Source of the DNA: Anaerolineae bacterium
GTDB taxonomy: Bacteria; Chloroflexota; Anaerolineae; B4-G1; SLSP01
Direction: 5' to 3'
Assembly (NCBI GenBank): GCA_016927095.1
Contig: JAFGNI010000337.1
Span: forward strand, 1-14,239
DNA: 14,239 nucleotides
A program made the position numbers and the translations under genes. Each line of letters opens with the position of its first letter. Within the stretch, counting starts at the first letter, position 1. Under the pieces are notes generated by a model. It made no database searches. It was not told the DNA's origin and saw nothing but the letters and a program-made list of their open reading frames with translations. Positions 5,034-11,817 of the stretch are shown piece by piece.

Positions 5034-7256
5034 CTAGCGGTAGACTTCGGCAAAAGCGGCGGCAGTCGTGCGGATGTCGAACTGCGCCTGAACGCTACAG
5101 GCCCCGGCTTCAGCGATGGTCGCCAGTTGCTCGGATGTATGGTTGCTCACGACGTACCTCAGCACTGCGGCGATGGTGGCGGGCGTGTTCGTCTCCATCA
5201 GGAAGCCGTTCTCGCCAGGGGTGATATAGCTGGAGAGCCCTCCCACGACGGGGCCGACGACCAGAAACCCGGCGTCCATCGCTTCGAGGACGGCGATGCC
5301 AAACTCCTCCTTAACGCTAGGACAGACGTAGATGTGTGGCGTCGGCGCAGGTTGTGCCAGGATGATGGCCTGTTCCAGACGGCGGACCCGAGCGTTGGGC
5401 ATAGCCGGCAATAGCCAGAAGTGGGGTCTCGCACCGGGGTGGGCCGCCAGGATCGTCGCTATTTGGTCCTGCATACGGCGCTCGACACTCGTGGGCGCCT
5501 CGGTGTTGCCACCAATCAAGACGAGGTCATAGGTGTCAGCCAGGCCGCCGGCGGCCCACGCTTGGACAAGAAGATCCTGCTGCTTGACGGGATTAAGACG
5601 ACCCACGGAGAGCATGATGGGCCGAGTGGCGTCGCGGTCGGATCCAGGCTGAAGCCCGACGGCGTTGAGAAGGCTGCGCATAGCGGCGGGATCAGGTTCG
5701 GGCGCGACGTCACGGAGGAGTTGGATGCCTTCAGCGATGGCGTGAAGAGGCTTGGGCTGCTGGCCCTGCGGCGCGAGCACAAGCTGCGGGAAGTAGGCCT
5801 TGAGAGGTGCCGTGCCCTGGCTTGTGGGCATTGCCACCAAGGCATCAGCCATCTCGAGTAGCTGGTCAGCGATGTAGACTCTGTGCAGGTCGAAGGTCAG
5901 TGCCTTGGCCTCCAGCCCTTTGACCCGCTCCTCCGTGAAGGCGTCGGTGAGCCGGCGGTGTGGATCCGCCGTCAGCGTGAAGACGATGCGAGCGCCGATG
6001 TCCTGGGCGACCCGGGCCGCGGCCCGTGAGCCGTGATCTGCGTAGCGCAGGTGGACAACGTCGGGCCTGACGCCGTGGATCTCTAGCACCCGGGTGAGGG
6101 CCGTCTTGATCTCCTCCTCCTGGACCATCAGCTGGTACTGGGTTAGGGCGTCGCGACAACAGATGGGGACGTGAAGTACGGTATGGGCCGCCGTGCGCTG
6201 GATGGCGAGCGGCGGGTTGGCCAGTGCTTGCGAGGGCGTGAGAAGGACGAGTGTGACCACGTGCGCGATGCCCGGTACGTCACCCAGGGCGTCACCTAGA
6301 GAGGCCAGGAAGACCCCGAGGCCGCCGCTGTTCCCCTTGCCGGCCTGACCGATGCTGCCCTGGAACATAAACTGGGCCACGACTAAGCCTTCCTGCTGCA
6401 AGAGGGACGGCTCCGCACGCACCGAAGCGACCGTGGCCTCGAGCCGCTCCTGGAACAGGGAGCAAGCCCGTCCGTCGGGCCCTCGAGAAAGCTCCGGACC
6501 GGCTGCCTCAAGCATTGGCACGCTCTCCTCTCCCGCCAAGCGCACCAAGGCATCAACGACGGCGAAGCGCTGTGCGAAGGTGTAGCCTCCACACGATACC
6601 AGCATCTCCTCCAACAGCGGCACGACCTGCTTCATGCCGAGAGCGGCGGCATAGCGAATGAGGGCGATCGAAAGCCGCTCGTGACTGTCCCACCGGGGCA
6701 GCAACTGGTTCACGGTTTCGCTGTCCAGCATCGGGAGATCGCGCGCTGCCGCGATGTCCAGCAATGTGGTGAGAGGGCGCATATGCTGCGGCGAGAGATG
6801 ACGCTCAAAGGCATCACGCAGCGCGTCCGGGAAGGACGCCGGGAGCTGTTGGTGTAGCGCGAGGGCATCCCGCACCAAAGAGTCCAGAGTGTTGGAGATG
6901 CCTACCTGGTCAAGAAGGAGCGCCGGATCCACACGAGCCCCGGCGCGGACGATGCCGCGCAAGAGGGCTGCGCGCGCTTTGTGATGCAGGTCACTGAGGA
7001 GCTCTGCCGGGATGGTTGCGCCGCGCCGGAGGTTGCAGGCCCACCCGTATTCCTGACCTGTGGTCCGGCGCAGGTCGTCATCACCAGGAGCGTCAATCTC
7101 ATCGAGCCGTGCGTCCGGTCCCAGGGGTTCGTCGGACAGCAGGCGATCGGCCAGGAAGAGAGCGTGGCGCAGGGAAGCATAGCTGTCAGGAAACTGCTCG
7201 GCGTTGGTGGCCTGCAGGTATTGGGTCAGGAAGAGCACCTTCTCTGCGTAGGACAT
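5034..7256 (-). CDS. Large GT-B (GT4-like) glycosyltransferase with an N-terminal helical region
   Basis: Probable retaining nucleotide-sugar glycosyltransferase of 740 residues, with no signal peptide or membrane span. Residues 1-285 are Leu/Ala-rich, look mostly helical and partly HEAT-like (around 205-250), and match no domain I know. The GT-B part begins near 290. It has an acceptor/NDP loop SGGLGVFLASLGDALG (310-325), a beta strand at 398-405 (PDVVHLRY), the second Rossmann start SVGRLNPVKQQDLLVQAW (550-567), and the GT4 EX7E pair E650/E658 in KEEFGIAVLEAM. GGLSSYITPGENGFL (672-686) closes the donor site. A helical domain of about 280 residues ahead of GT-B is the layout of sucrose synthase, but the donor and acceptor are unknown. 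It follows the PdxA-like gene by 24 bp, with GGAGGT just before the ATG. Confidence 0.85.
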   Translation of the reverse strand: MSYAEKVLFLTQYLQATNAEQFPDSYASLRHALFLADRLLSDEPLGPDARLDEIDAPGDDDLRRTTGQEYGWACNLRRGATIPAELLSDLHHKARAALLRGIVRAGARVDPALLLDQVGISNTLDSLVRDALALHQQLPASFPDALRDAFERHLSPQHMRPLTTLLDIAAARDLPMLDSETVNQLLPRWDSHERLSIALIRYAAALGMKQVVPLLEEMLVSCGGYTFAQRFAVVDALVRLAGEESVPMLEAAGPELSRGPDGRACSLFQERLEATVASVRAEPSLLQQEGLVVAQFMFQGSIGQAGKGNSGGLGVFLASLGDALGDVPGIAHVVTLVLLTPSQALANPPLAIQRTAAHTVLHVPICCRDALTQYQLMVQEEEIKTALTRVLEIHGVRPDVVHLRYADHGSRAAARVAQDIGARIVFTLTADPHRRLTDAFTEERVKGLEAKALTFDLHRVYIADQLLEMADALVAMPTSQGTAPLKAYFPQLVLAPQGQQPKPLHAIAEGIQLLRDVAPEPDPAAMRSLLNAVGLQPGSDRDATRPIMLSVGRLNPVKQQDLLVQAWAAGGLADTYDLVLIGGNTEAPTSVERRMQDQIATILAAHPGARPHFWLLPAMPNARVRRLEQAIILAQPAPTPHIYVCPSVKEEFGIAVLEAMDAGFLVVGPVVGGLSSYITPGENGFLMETNTPATIAAVLRYVVSNHTSEQLATIAEAGACSVQAQFDIRTTAAAFAEVYR

Positions 7257-7280
7257 AGTACCTCCGACTTGGTGTCGCTG

Positions 7281-8291
7281 CTACATCGACTTGGTTGGCT
7301 GGTGGCGCGCTCCCTGCCGGGCGAAACTAATCGCGGTATCCAGGGCGGCGCAGAAACTGCCGGGGTCCGCAACGCCCCTGCCGGCAATGTCGAAGGCGGT
7401 ACCGTGCGCGGTAGTGGTGCCGACTATAGGCAGTCCCATGTAGACCGTGGCGCCGGTCTCAGACGGCTGGAGCTTGCGCCCGATGTTGGCCTGGTCGTGA
7501 TACATACAGACGATGCCGTCGAAATCGCCGTGCAGCGCACGAGGAAAGATGACGTCGGCAGGAACAGGGCCGTCAACAACCATGCCGGCGGCGCGGGCGG
7601 CCTCGATGGCCGGCACGATGAGGTCAATCTCCTCGGTGCCCAACAACCCCCCTTCGCCGGCGTGGGGGTTGAGGGCTGCAACGCCGATCCTATGCCGCGA
7701 GGTATGGGCCTTCCCCAGGGCGCTGTGCATCTGGCGGATGTACCAGAGGACGTTCTCGGTGGTGAGGTTGGCCAGGATGTCCTTGAAGGCGATGTGCTCG
7801 GTCACCGACACAGTCAGGATGTCGCCAATGACGCCCATAAAGCAAGGGCGTGGGCTGCCGGTGATGTCCGCGAAGAAGGCCAGCTCGTCCAGGTAGCCGT
7901 AGCCCGCTAGGTGGAAGGCCTGCTTGTTGAGGGGCGCTGCGACGAACCCATCGACCTGGCCAGCCATGCCGAGGCGCAAGGCGGTGCGGAGGCAGACGGC
8001 AGCGGCCTCACCCATCGCCGCGTCGAGTTGGCCCCACCGGACGGGAGGCAGCTTCAGCTCCTCTGGCTGGAGCACGACGATCTCGTTGCCGGACGCTTCG
8101 TACGCTGCCTCTGCCGGTCTGAAGGTCAGGTCGGCACCGACGACGGCGGAGGTGTCCGAGAGGATCGCCAAATCGCCGATCACCAGTGGGCTGCAACGAT
8201 CGCGCCAGCTCGGGTCGGCTAGGGTCTTGACGAGGATCTCAGGACCGATGCCATTGGGATCTCCCATGGTCAGGGCAATGCGTGGTTTCAT
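7281..8291 (-). CDS. PdxA-family NAD-dependent dehydrogenase (PdxA2-like)
   Basis: Homologue of 4-hydroxythreonine-4-phosphate dehydrogenase, 336 residues. It opens MKPRIALTMGDPNGIGPEI, the family N-terminus. The divalent-metal histidines are present: H166 (TEHIAFKD), H210 (ALNPHAGEGG) and H265 (CMYHDQ). LNK (121-123) and AHGTAFDIAGRG (295-306) are also conserved. Compared from memory with E. coli PdxA, substrate contacts differ: the GHTE motif (His136-Thr137) reads YLDE, Asn283 is Thr282 and Arg292 is Gly291, while Lys274 is kept as K273. The TTxAHGTAFDIAG ending is closer to PdxA2-type enzymes acting on 4-phospho-D-threonate or erythronate than to vitamin B6 PdxA. I chose the ATG at 8291 because GGGGAG lies six bases upstream and the protein then starts at the usual place. 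It is the first gene before the glycosyltransferase. No DUF1537 kinase partner is visible. Confidence 0.88.
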   Translation of the reverse strand: MKPRIALTMGDPNGIGPEILVKTLADPSWRDRCSPLVIGDLAILSDTSAVVGADLTFRPAEAAYEASGNEIVVLQPEELKLPPVRWGQLDAAMGEAAAVCLRTALRLGMAGQVDGFVAAPLNKQAFHLAGYGYLDELAFFADITGSPRPCFMGVIGDILTVSVTEHIAFKDILANLTTENVLWYIRQMHSALGKAHTSRHRIGVAALNPHAGEGGLLGTEEIDLIVPAIEAARAAGMVVDGPVPADVIFPRALHGDFDGIVCMYHDQANIGRKLQPSETGATVYMGLPIVGTTTAHGTAFDIAGRGVADPGSFCAALDTAISFARQGARHQPTKSM

Positions 8292-8419
8292 GTCGGCTCC
8301 CCTGTCGGCTTGTGAGCCAGGCGTCTCAGCTGTCTTGCGTGCGCGGCCCGGCCCCAGAACATCGCGTGCTGCGGGCATAGGCTCCGCCTGGGCCCTCAGA
8401 GTGCAACTGCTCTACAAGC

Positions 8420-8447
8420 ATGGTACCGAAGGCGACGCGGGCGTCAA
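8420..8447 (-). promoter_or_regulatory. Candidate promoter of the pdxA-like/glycosyltransferase unit
   Basis: On the minus strand TTGACG (8447-8442), a 16-bp spacer and TACCAT (8425-8420) resemble -35 and -10 boxes. The form is the same as the candidate upstream of the Cys-rich gene. The leader would be about 120 nt. The rest of the 365-base divergent intergenic region (8292-8656) holds this promoter, the opposing one at 8556-8584 and no supported gene. Confidence 0.35.
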
Positions 8448-8555
8448 ACCGGCGAGGCTCGGCGTGGTCACGGGCGAACGATGGCTTGGGCCACACACGG
8501 GTTGTGAGTCAGAAACAAGTTAGATTTCATCCTAACCAAAAACATACACCGGGGC

Positions 8556-8584
8556 TTGCATTCCATCGGGGACTTATCTATACT
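8556..8584 (+). promoter_or_regulatory. Sigma70-type promoter of the GEVED-protein gene
   Basis: TTGCAT (8556-8561), a 17-bp spacer and TATACT (8579-8584) form a near-consensus promoter in a locally AT-rich stretch. The predicted start is near 8591, about 66 nt before the ATG. The -10 region CTATACTAGA is repeated exactly ahead of the 9844 gene. Confidence 0.65.
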
Positions 8585-8656
8585 AGATCATATAAGGAGA
8601 GCTTTGATTCCGATGTGCTCCCCATCATCGACCTTTCATTGCAGGGAGGTAGCACT

Positions 8657-9463
8657 ATGAACACCACAGCTCGCTGTATCGCCCGACTCGCCTCACTTCT
8701 CATCGTGTTGTCACTGATGATCCCTTCCGTTGCACTCGCGGGGGAGGGGGATGATGGCAATCCCCCGCCAGGGTCCGTGGACTGTCACCCGGTGTTCGAT
8801 TGGGGAGATCTGCCCAGCAACTACTGCACCCAAGCGAACGACAGTCCTCTCGGTCCTAGTCATTCTGTATTGGACACCGAGATCAACCAGAATCCGCGAT
8901 TGGGCGCTCTTTGGGACTACGAAGCCGATGGTCAACCCGCGGCGATGGCGACGGGGGACGATGAGCACAACGACGATGAGGATGGCGTCGAAGTCGCCCT
9001 CGAGGCCGCGTGGCACGCAAACGGTTCGTGCCCCATCACGGTCACTGTGACGGGCGCGGACGACAGTAGCTACGGCATCGGTGCCTGGTTGGATTGGAAT
9101 GGCGACTTCGACTTCGAGGATGTGCACGGCGGTGCTCCAGAAGCCTTCGCGCCGCGCTGCCTGTCTGCAGGCGTACACCGCATAGAGCTTGGCTGTCCCA
9201 CTGAGCCATTCTCCGACACCATCTACGCTAGGTTCCGGCTCTACGATGACGGCTGTAATGCCGGTGGTGGATACTTGCCGACCGGCGCTGTGGAAGGTGG
9301 CGAGGTAGAAGACTACGTGTGGGAGTTCGATCCCACCCACGTCACGATGACCGCCCTCGTCGCCAGCGCCGCGAACGACTGGATCGTAGGGTTGGTACTC
9401 GGCTCGGTGGTCGTGGGAACGGTAGGCGCGCCGGCACTGCTCGGTCGACGCCGGCGTCGTTAG
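8657..9463 (+). CDS. Secreted, C-terminally anchored GEVED-domain protein
   Basis: The 268-residue precursor has a signal peptide at 1-28 (hydrophobic 11-25, cleavage after VALA) and an acidic N-terminal module beginning DWGDLPSNY (48-56). This runs through the phrase DYEADGQP ... TGDDEHNDDEDGV (87-111). The GEVED module contains WLDWNGDFDFED (144-155) and ends AVEGGEVEDYVWEF (211-224). A membrane segment at about 242-262 and the tail RRRRR follow, the layout of a surface-sorting signal. Such modules occur in bacterial surface and adhesion proteins; the Asp-rich loops suggest Ca2+ binding. The ATG at 8657 is chosen because AGGGAGG precedes it by seven bases and only this start gives the signal peptide; the frame is open much further upstream. 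The gene has its own promoter and a hairpin follows. Its specific role is unknown. Confidence 0.85.
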   Translation: MNTTARCIARLASLLIVLSLMIPSVALAGEGDDGNPPPGSVDCHPVFDWGDLPSNYCTQANDSPLGPSHSVLDTEINQNPRLGALWDYEADGQPAAMATGDDEHNDDEDGVEVALEAAWHANGSCPITVTVTGADDSSYGIGAWLDWNGDFDFEDVHGGAPEAFAPRCLSAGVHRIELGCPTEPFSDTIYARFRLYDDGCNAGGGYLPTGAVEGGEVEDYVWEFDPTHVTMTALVASAANDWIVGLVLGSVVVGTVGAPALLGRRRRR

Positions 9464-9466
9464 CCG

Positions 9467-9513
9467 GTCATTCCCGCTGGCGGGCCGCCCGGCCCACCGG
9501 CGGCACGAATGAC
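9467..9513. terminator. 47-nt imperfect palindrome after the GEVED gene
   Basis: GTCATTC (9467-9473) pairs with GAATGAC (9507-9513). Inside it a 13-bp GC-rich stem (9474-9486 with 9491-9503, one G-U wobble and one mismatch) closes on a 4-nt loop, with a 3-nt bulge between the two helices. It begins four bases after the stop codon. It is a good candidate for transcript ending or 3' protection, although no U-run follows; it could equally be a REP-like repeat. Confidence 0.55.
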
Positions 9514-9797
9514 AGCCCGGCGACGCTGATTGGCGTGGCCGGGGATGGGCGATGGTGTGCTGTCGGTTCTGGGCCGCAACAGCGAGGCCCGGCTTCCAGC
9601 GACAGCACGCTAAACACACGCGGCTGACGTCTGGCTCCGTACCCACAAATCGAACCTAGAGCCGAGTTGCGCCCCTCGCTTGGGCATTCGTGCACGCCTC
9701 GATGACACCATTCCTAGCCTGGCGCAACGTGCGCTCTCGAGATCAAGATCCACGGCGTGCGATTTAGACGATTACGAATATAAAATCAAACAAAATG
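9514..9797. other. Non-coding spacer without recognised content
   Basis: Between the palindrome and the next promoter I see no supported gene. The first two thirds are GC-rich with short frames on both strands that have neither a ribosome site nor recognisable protein. The last 40 bases become AT-rich (around 9761-9797) and may act as an upstream element for the 9844 promoter. A small GCGCA-ACG-TGCGC hairpin lies near 9722-9734. Confidence 0.4.
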
Positions 9798-9806
9798 TGC
9801 TATACT
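9798..9806 (+). promoter_or_regulatory. Extended -10 promoter of the 9844 gene
   Basis: TGC followed by TATACT (9801-9806) is an extended -10 (TGn-TATACT). There is no good -35 at 16-18 bp, but A/T-rich DNA lies upstream. The predicted start is near 9813, about 31 nt before the ATG. Confidence 0.5.
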
Positions 9807-9843
9807 AGAGGTAAGACGCGTAGAGATTGGAAGGGAGATCAGG

Positions 9844-10437
9844 ATGTCTGCGAGGAAACCGCGCGTCGGCAGCATTGTCGGCAGTGTTGCCGGTATCATC
9901 CTTTTCCTGGCTGCCTTGGCTCTGGCTGCTTTGGAGACCGGGACGGCACGCCTTCACACGCCGCCGGGACCGGATGTGGCTGCGGGCAGCATCAACGGGG
10001 CCGGTTACGTCTTCCACCGCTGGCCTACGGGCCGGTCAGTCTTCCTCTGGCATGATGTGCCCTCGGCTGTGGCCGGTCACGGGTCGGGCTCGACCCAGGA
10101 TGCGGCCTACGTGTACGCGGGCCGCGCGGGTGATGGCGAAGGCGCGGCGTTCGACTGGGAGGCCAGCACCACAGACGGTCGGACCATCGTGGTGCGGATC
10201 GCCGATGAGGAATTCACGTTGGCCGAGGATGCGGTCTTCTTCGTGCGGGCGCGCGGCACGCGGATCGAAGTGCGCCGCCTGGTGCGAGACCTGACGCAGT
10301 TCGCGACCAACCACGAGGGCGCCCTTGCCATGGTCGAGATAGAGCCGGCTGTTAGTGCGTTCGTTGCTGAAGCAGCCGATGCCTCATCAGGCGGCGAAAG
10401 CGCGGCGTCAACGCCCACGCCCGGCCCCAGACCCTAG
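9844..10437 (+). CDS. Membrane-anchored protein of unknown function
   Basis: This 197-residue protein is not recognised. A short basic N-terminus (MSARKPRVGS) is followed by one hydrophobic segment at about 10-30, so it is probably anchored with the rest outside. The body (about 45-170) alternates beta-like stretches such as RTIVVRIADEEFTLAEDAVFFVRARGTRIEVRR in two parts, suggesting a small beta domain. The tail is Ser/Ala/Pro-rich and ends TPTPGPRP, typical of a flexible linker. The start is supported by AAGGGAG six bases upstream and by an extended -10 promoter. It converges on the phosphotransferase gene. Confidence 0.75.
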   Translation: MSARKPRVGSIVGSVAGIILFLAALALAALETGTARLHTPPGPDVAAGSINGAGYVFHRWPTGRSVFLWHDVPSAVAGHGSGSTQDAAYVYAGRAGDGEGAAFDWEASTTDGRTIVVRIADEEFTLAEDAVFFVRARGTRIEVRRLVRDLTQFATNHEGALAMVEIEPAVSAFVAEAADASSGGESAASTPTPGPRP

Positions 10438-10449
10438 GGCACCAGGCCG

Positions 10450-10478
10450 CCGGGCACATTGCCTGGAAGATGTCCCGG
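10450..10478. terminator. Candidate hairpin between convergent genes
   Basis: CCGGG (10450-10454) pairs with CCCGG (10474-10478), and ACAT (10456-10459) with ATGT (10470-10473). One bulged C and a 10-nt loop complete it. It lies in the 45-bp gap between two genes that end facing each other, so it could serve both. There is no U-run, so the evidence is modest. Confidence 0.35.
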
Positions 10479-10482
10479 GCTC

Positions 10483-11478
10483 CTATCCCCGAACCTTGCC
10501 GGCCACGCAAGGCCGGTCCACGATGAGGCGTTTCCAAGTTCTGGCCAGGTCTGGCTGTGAGCTCACCCAATCCTGCATCGCGATGTAGAGGAGAATGCGC
10601 CGGTAGGCAATGAAGAGGTCAAGCCGGTTGAGCCACGTTGTCGCCAAGCTGTGCTCCCGCTCATAGCCCTGGAGAAAGGCATCCAGGAAGGCGAGCAGCT
10701 TCTCCCGATCGCGGATCGGCCCGTTGAGGCCGCCACTGTGGAAGATGAGGATGTTCTGGCAGGCGATGGCGATGTCGGTCATGAACCAGTGGTGATTCGC
10801 GACGTCGAAGTCGAGGATCGTGATCCTGTCGCCATCGGCGCGTAGGTTCCAGATGTGTGGGTCGTTGTGGATGAAACCGAAGCTGGCGCGCTCGACAGGC
10901 AGGAGATCCAGTTCCACCTTGAGGGCCAGCCACTGCTCCTTGACGTCGTTGTCGGGACACCACTCGTAGAACCTCTGCCACTCATTCTCCCAGGTCAGGA
11001 AGCTCTCGCCGGTGTCCGGATCCACGGCGGCGCGCCACGATGGGTAGTCCCGTGCCAGGCGATGGAGGCGACCGATCACTTGACCCCAGCGGTGGAAGAA
11101 GGTGGGGTCCCAGGCGTGTTCCGATATGGCTTCACCGGGCGCCGGATCCATGCGGTAGGCGACCCAGAGATGCGCCGTGCCTGCCGCGGTCTCGTAGAGA
11201 TGGCCCTTGGGGGAGAGCTGAGGGTAGGCGACAGTCGCCCCGTGCTCGCCCAGGTAATGCATAAAACGCAGGCGCTCTTCGAGAGCAAGACGGCCCCGGC
11301 GCGGGTTGTCGAGCGGGATCGCCATAATCTTCAGCAGGCGTCTGCCCTGCTCGTGCGGGTAGGCGCAGACGATGCCGTCCGAGGAGGCATCGCCCCCGCC
11401 GAAGTGGCGCAGGGCGTCGGGTTCGACGCCGAATTGCTGTGCGAGGTCAGCTTGTATGGGAGCTGGGACAGGGATCAT
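10483..11478 (-). CDS. APH/choline-kinase-family phosphotransferase
   Basis: Cytosolic small-molecule kinase-like protein of 331 residues. The catalytic loop HNDPHIWNL (204-212) supplies the catalytic Asp D206 and the metal ligand N211, and ILDFDVA (221-227) supplies the DFD-type metal Asp (D223/D225). A candidate ATP-lysine lies in RRLLKIMA (46-53), and an Arg/Glu helix follows at 63-75. The family contains aminoglycoside, homoserine, choline and fructosamine kinases; nothing here identifies the substrate, and a resistance role should not be assumed. The ATG is preceded by AAGGAG at eight bases. It starts 19 bases after the end of a decayed alpha/beta hydrolase gene, with which it was probably once co-transcribed. 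Confidence 0.85.
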   Translation of the reverse strand: MIPVPAPIQADLAQQFGVEPDALRHFGGGDASSDGIVCAYPHEQGRRLLKIMAIPLDNPRRGRLALEERLRFMHYLGEHGATVAYPQLSPKGHLYETAAGTAHLWVAYRMDPAPGEAISEHAWDPTFFHRWGQVIGRLHRLARDYPSWRAAVDPDTGESFLTWENEWQRFYEWCPDNDVKEQWLALKVELDLLPVERASFGFIHNDPHIWNLRADGDRITILDFDVANHHWFMTDIAIACQNILIFHSGGLNGPIRDREKLLAFLDAFLQGYEREHSLATTWLNRLDLFIAYRRILLYIAMQDWVSSQPDLARTWKRLIVDRPCVAGKVRG

Positions 11479-11496
11479 AGCGTGTCTCCTTCCGGA

Positions 11497-11640
11497 CTAG
11501 AGGCATGCCTCCAGCCACGATTCGACAGCGGTATAGACCTCGCCCCGTTCCGGTGCACTGAAGACCTCGTGAACTAGGTCGCGGCAGAGCTAGGGTATCT
11601 TACCGTCCGAGCAGGCTGTGTGCCCCGTATCTTGCCTGTC
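11497..11640 (-). pseudogene. 3' remnant of an alpha/beta hydrolase (lysophospholipase/monoacylglycerol-lipase type)
   Basis: Minus-strand translation of 11589-11497 reads LCRDLVHEVFSAPERGEVYT followed by AVESWLEACL and a stop. This is the characteristic end of monoacylglycerol-lipase-like hydrolases: the catalytic His in HEVF, then PERGEV, then a final amphipathic WLEA helix. In the same frame an in-frame TAG stands at 11592-11590. Upstream of it SDGKIP still resembles the usual D-K-x-L stretch before the His. Further upstream (11640-11817) no hydrolase core, nucleophile elbow GxSxG or start is seen. The gene has lost its 5' part and carries a stop, so it is a truncated relic. Confidence 0.7.
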
Positions 11641-11760
11641 GGGGAAGCTTCGTGGGCTCGTACGTCATTGTAGGCTGGCGGGCTGTGAGCGCAAACGCCG
11701 GTGGGTGGATCGGCGAGACCGCCTCACCACGCGAGAACTGGGCACCGAGGCTGGCTGAAC

Positions 11761-11766
11761 TATACT
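11761..11766 (+). promoter_or_regulatory. -10 element upstream of the 11818 operon
   Basis: TATACT within CTATACTA matches the -10 core of the promoters at 8579 and 9801. The -35 at 17 bp (CTGGGC) is poor. The predicted start near 11773 leaves about 45 nt to the TTG start at 11818, and the 11500-11817 interval otherwise holds only the hydrolase remnant. Confidence 0.45.
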
Positions 11767-11817
11767 ACCAGCGGACGTCTATCGCCCGCCGTGCGGTCGT
11801 GACTGGGGAGGGAGTGA

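Noticed and set aside
6981..7910. Plus-strand open frame of 309 codons spanning the glycosyltransferase/PdxA-like junction
   Set aside because: It is antisense to two well-supported genes and runs across their intergenic gap with no recognisable protein.
8292..8378. Upstream 29-codon extension of the PdxA-like protein
   Set aside because: The ATG at 8291 has GGGGAG six bases before it and matches the family N-terminus; the extension is Arg/Pro-rich filler.
8420..8656. N-terminal extension of the GEVED protein by 79 codons
   Set aside because: The extension runs through the promoter, lacks a ribosome site and would bury the signal peptide.
8711..9646. Minus-strand open frame of 311 codons opposite the GEVED gene
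   Set aside because: The plus strand has a signal peptide, a GEVED motif, a promoter and a Shine-Dalgarno site; the reverse frame has none of these.
10483..11478. Phosphotransferase as an aminoglycoside-resistance gene
   Set aside because: Only the shared APH-fold catalytic motifs are visible; the family covers many metabolic kinases and there is no resistance context.
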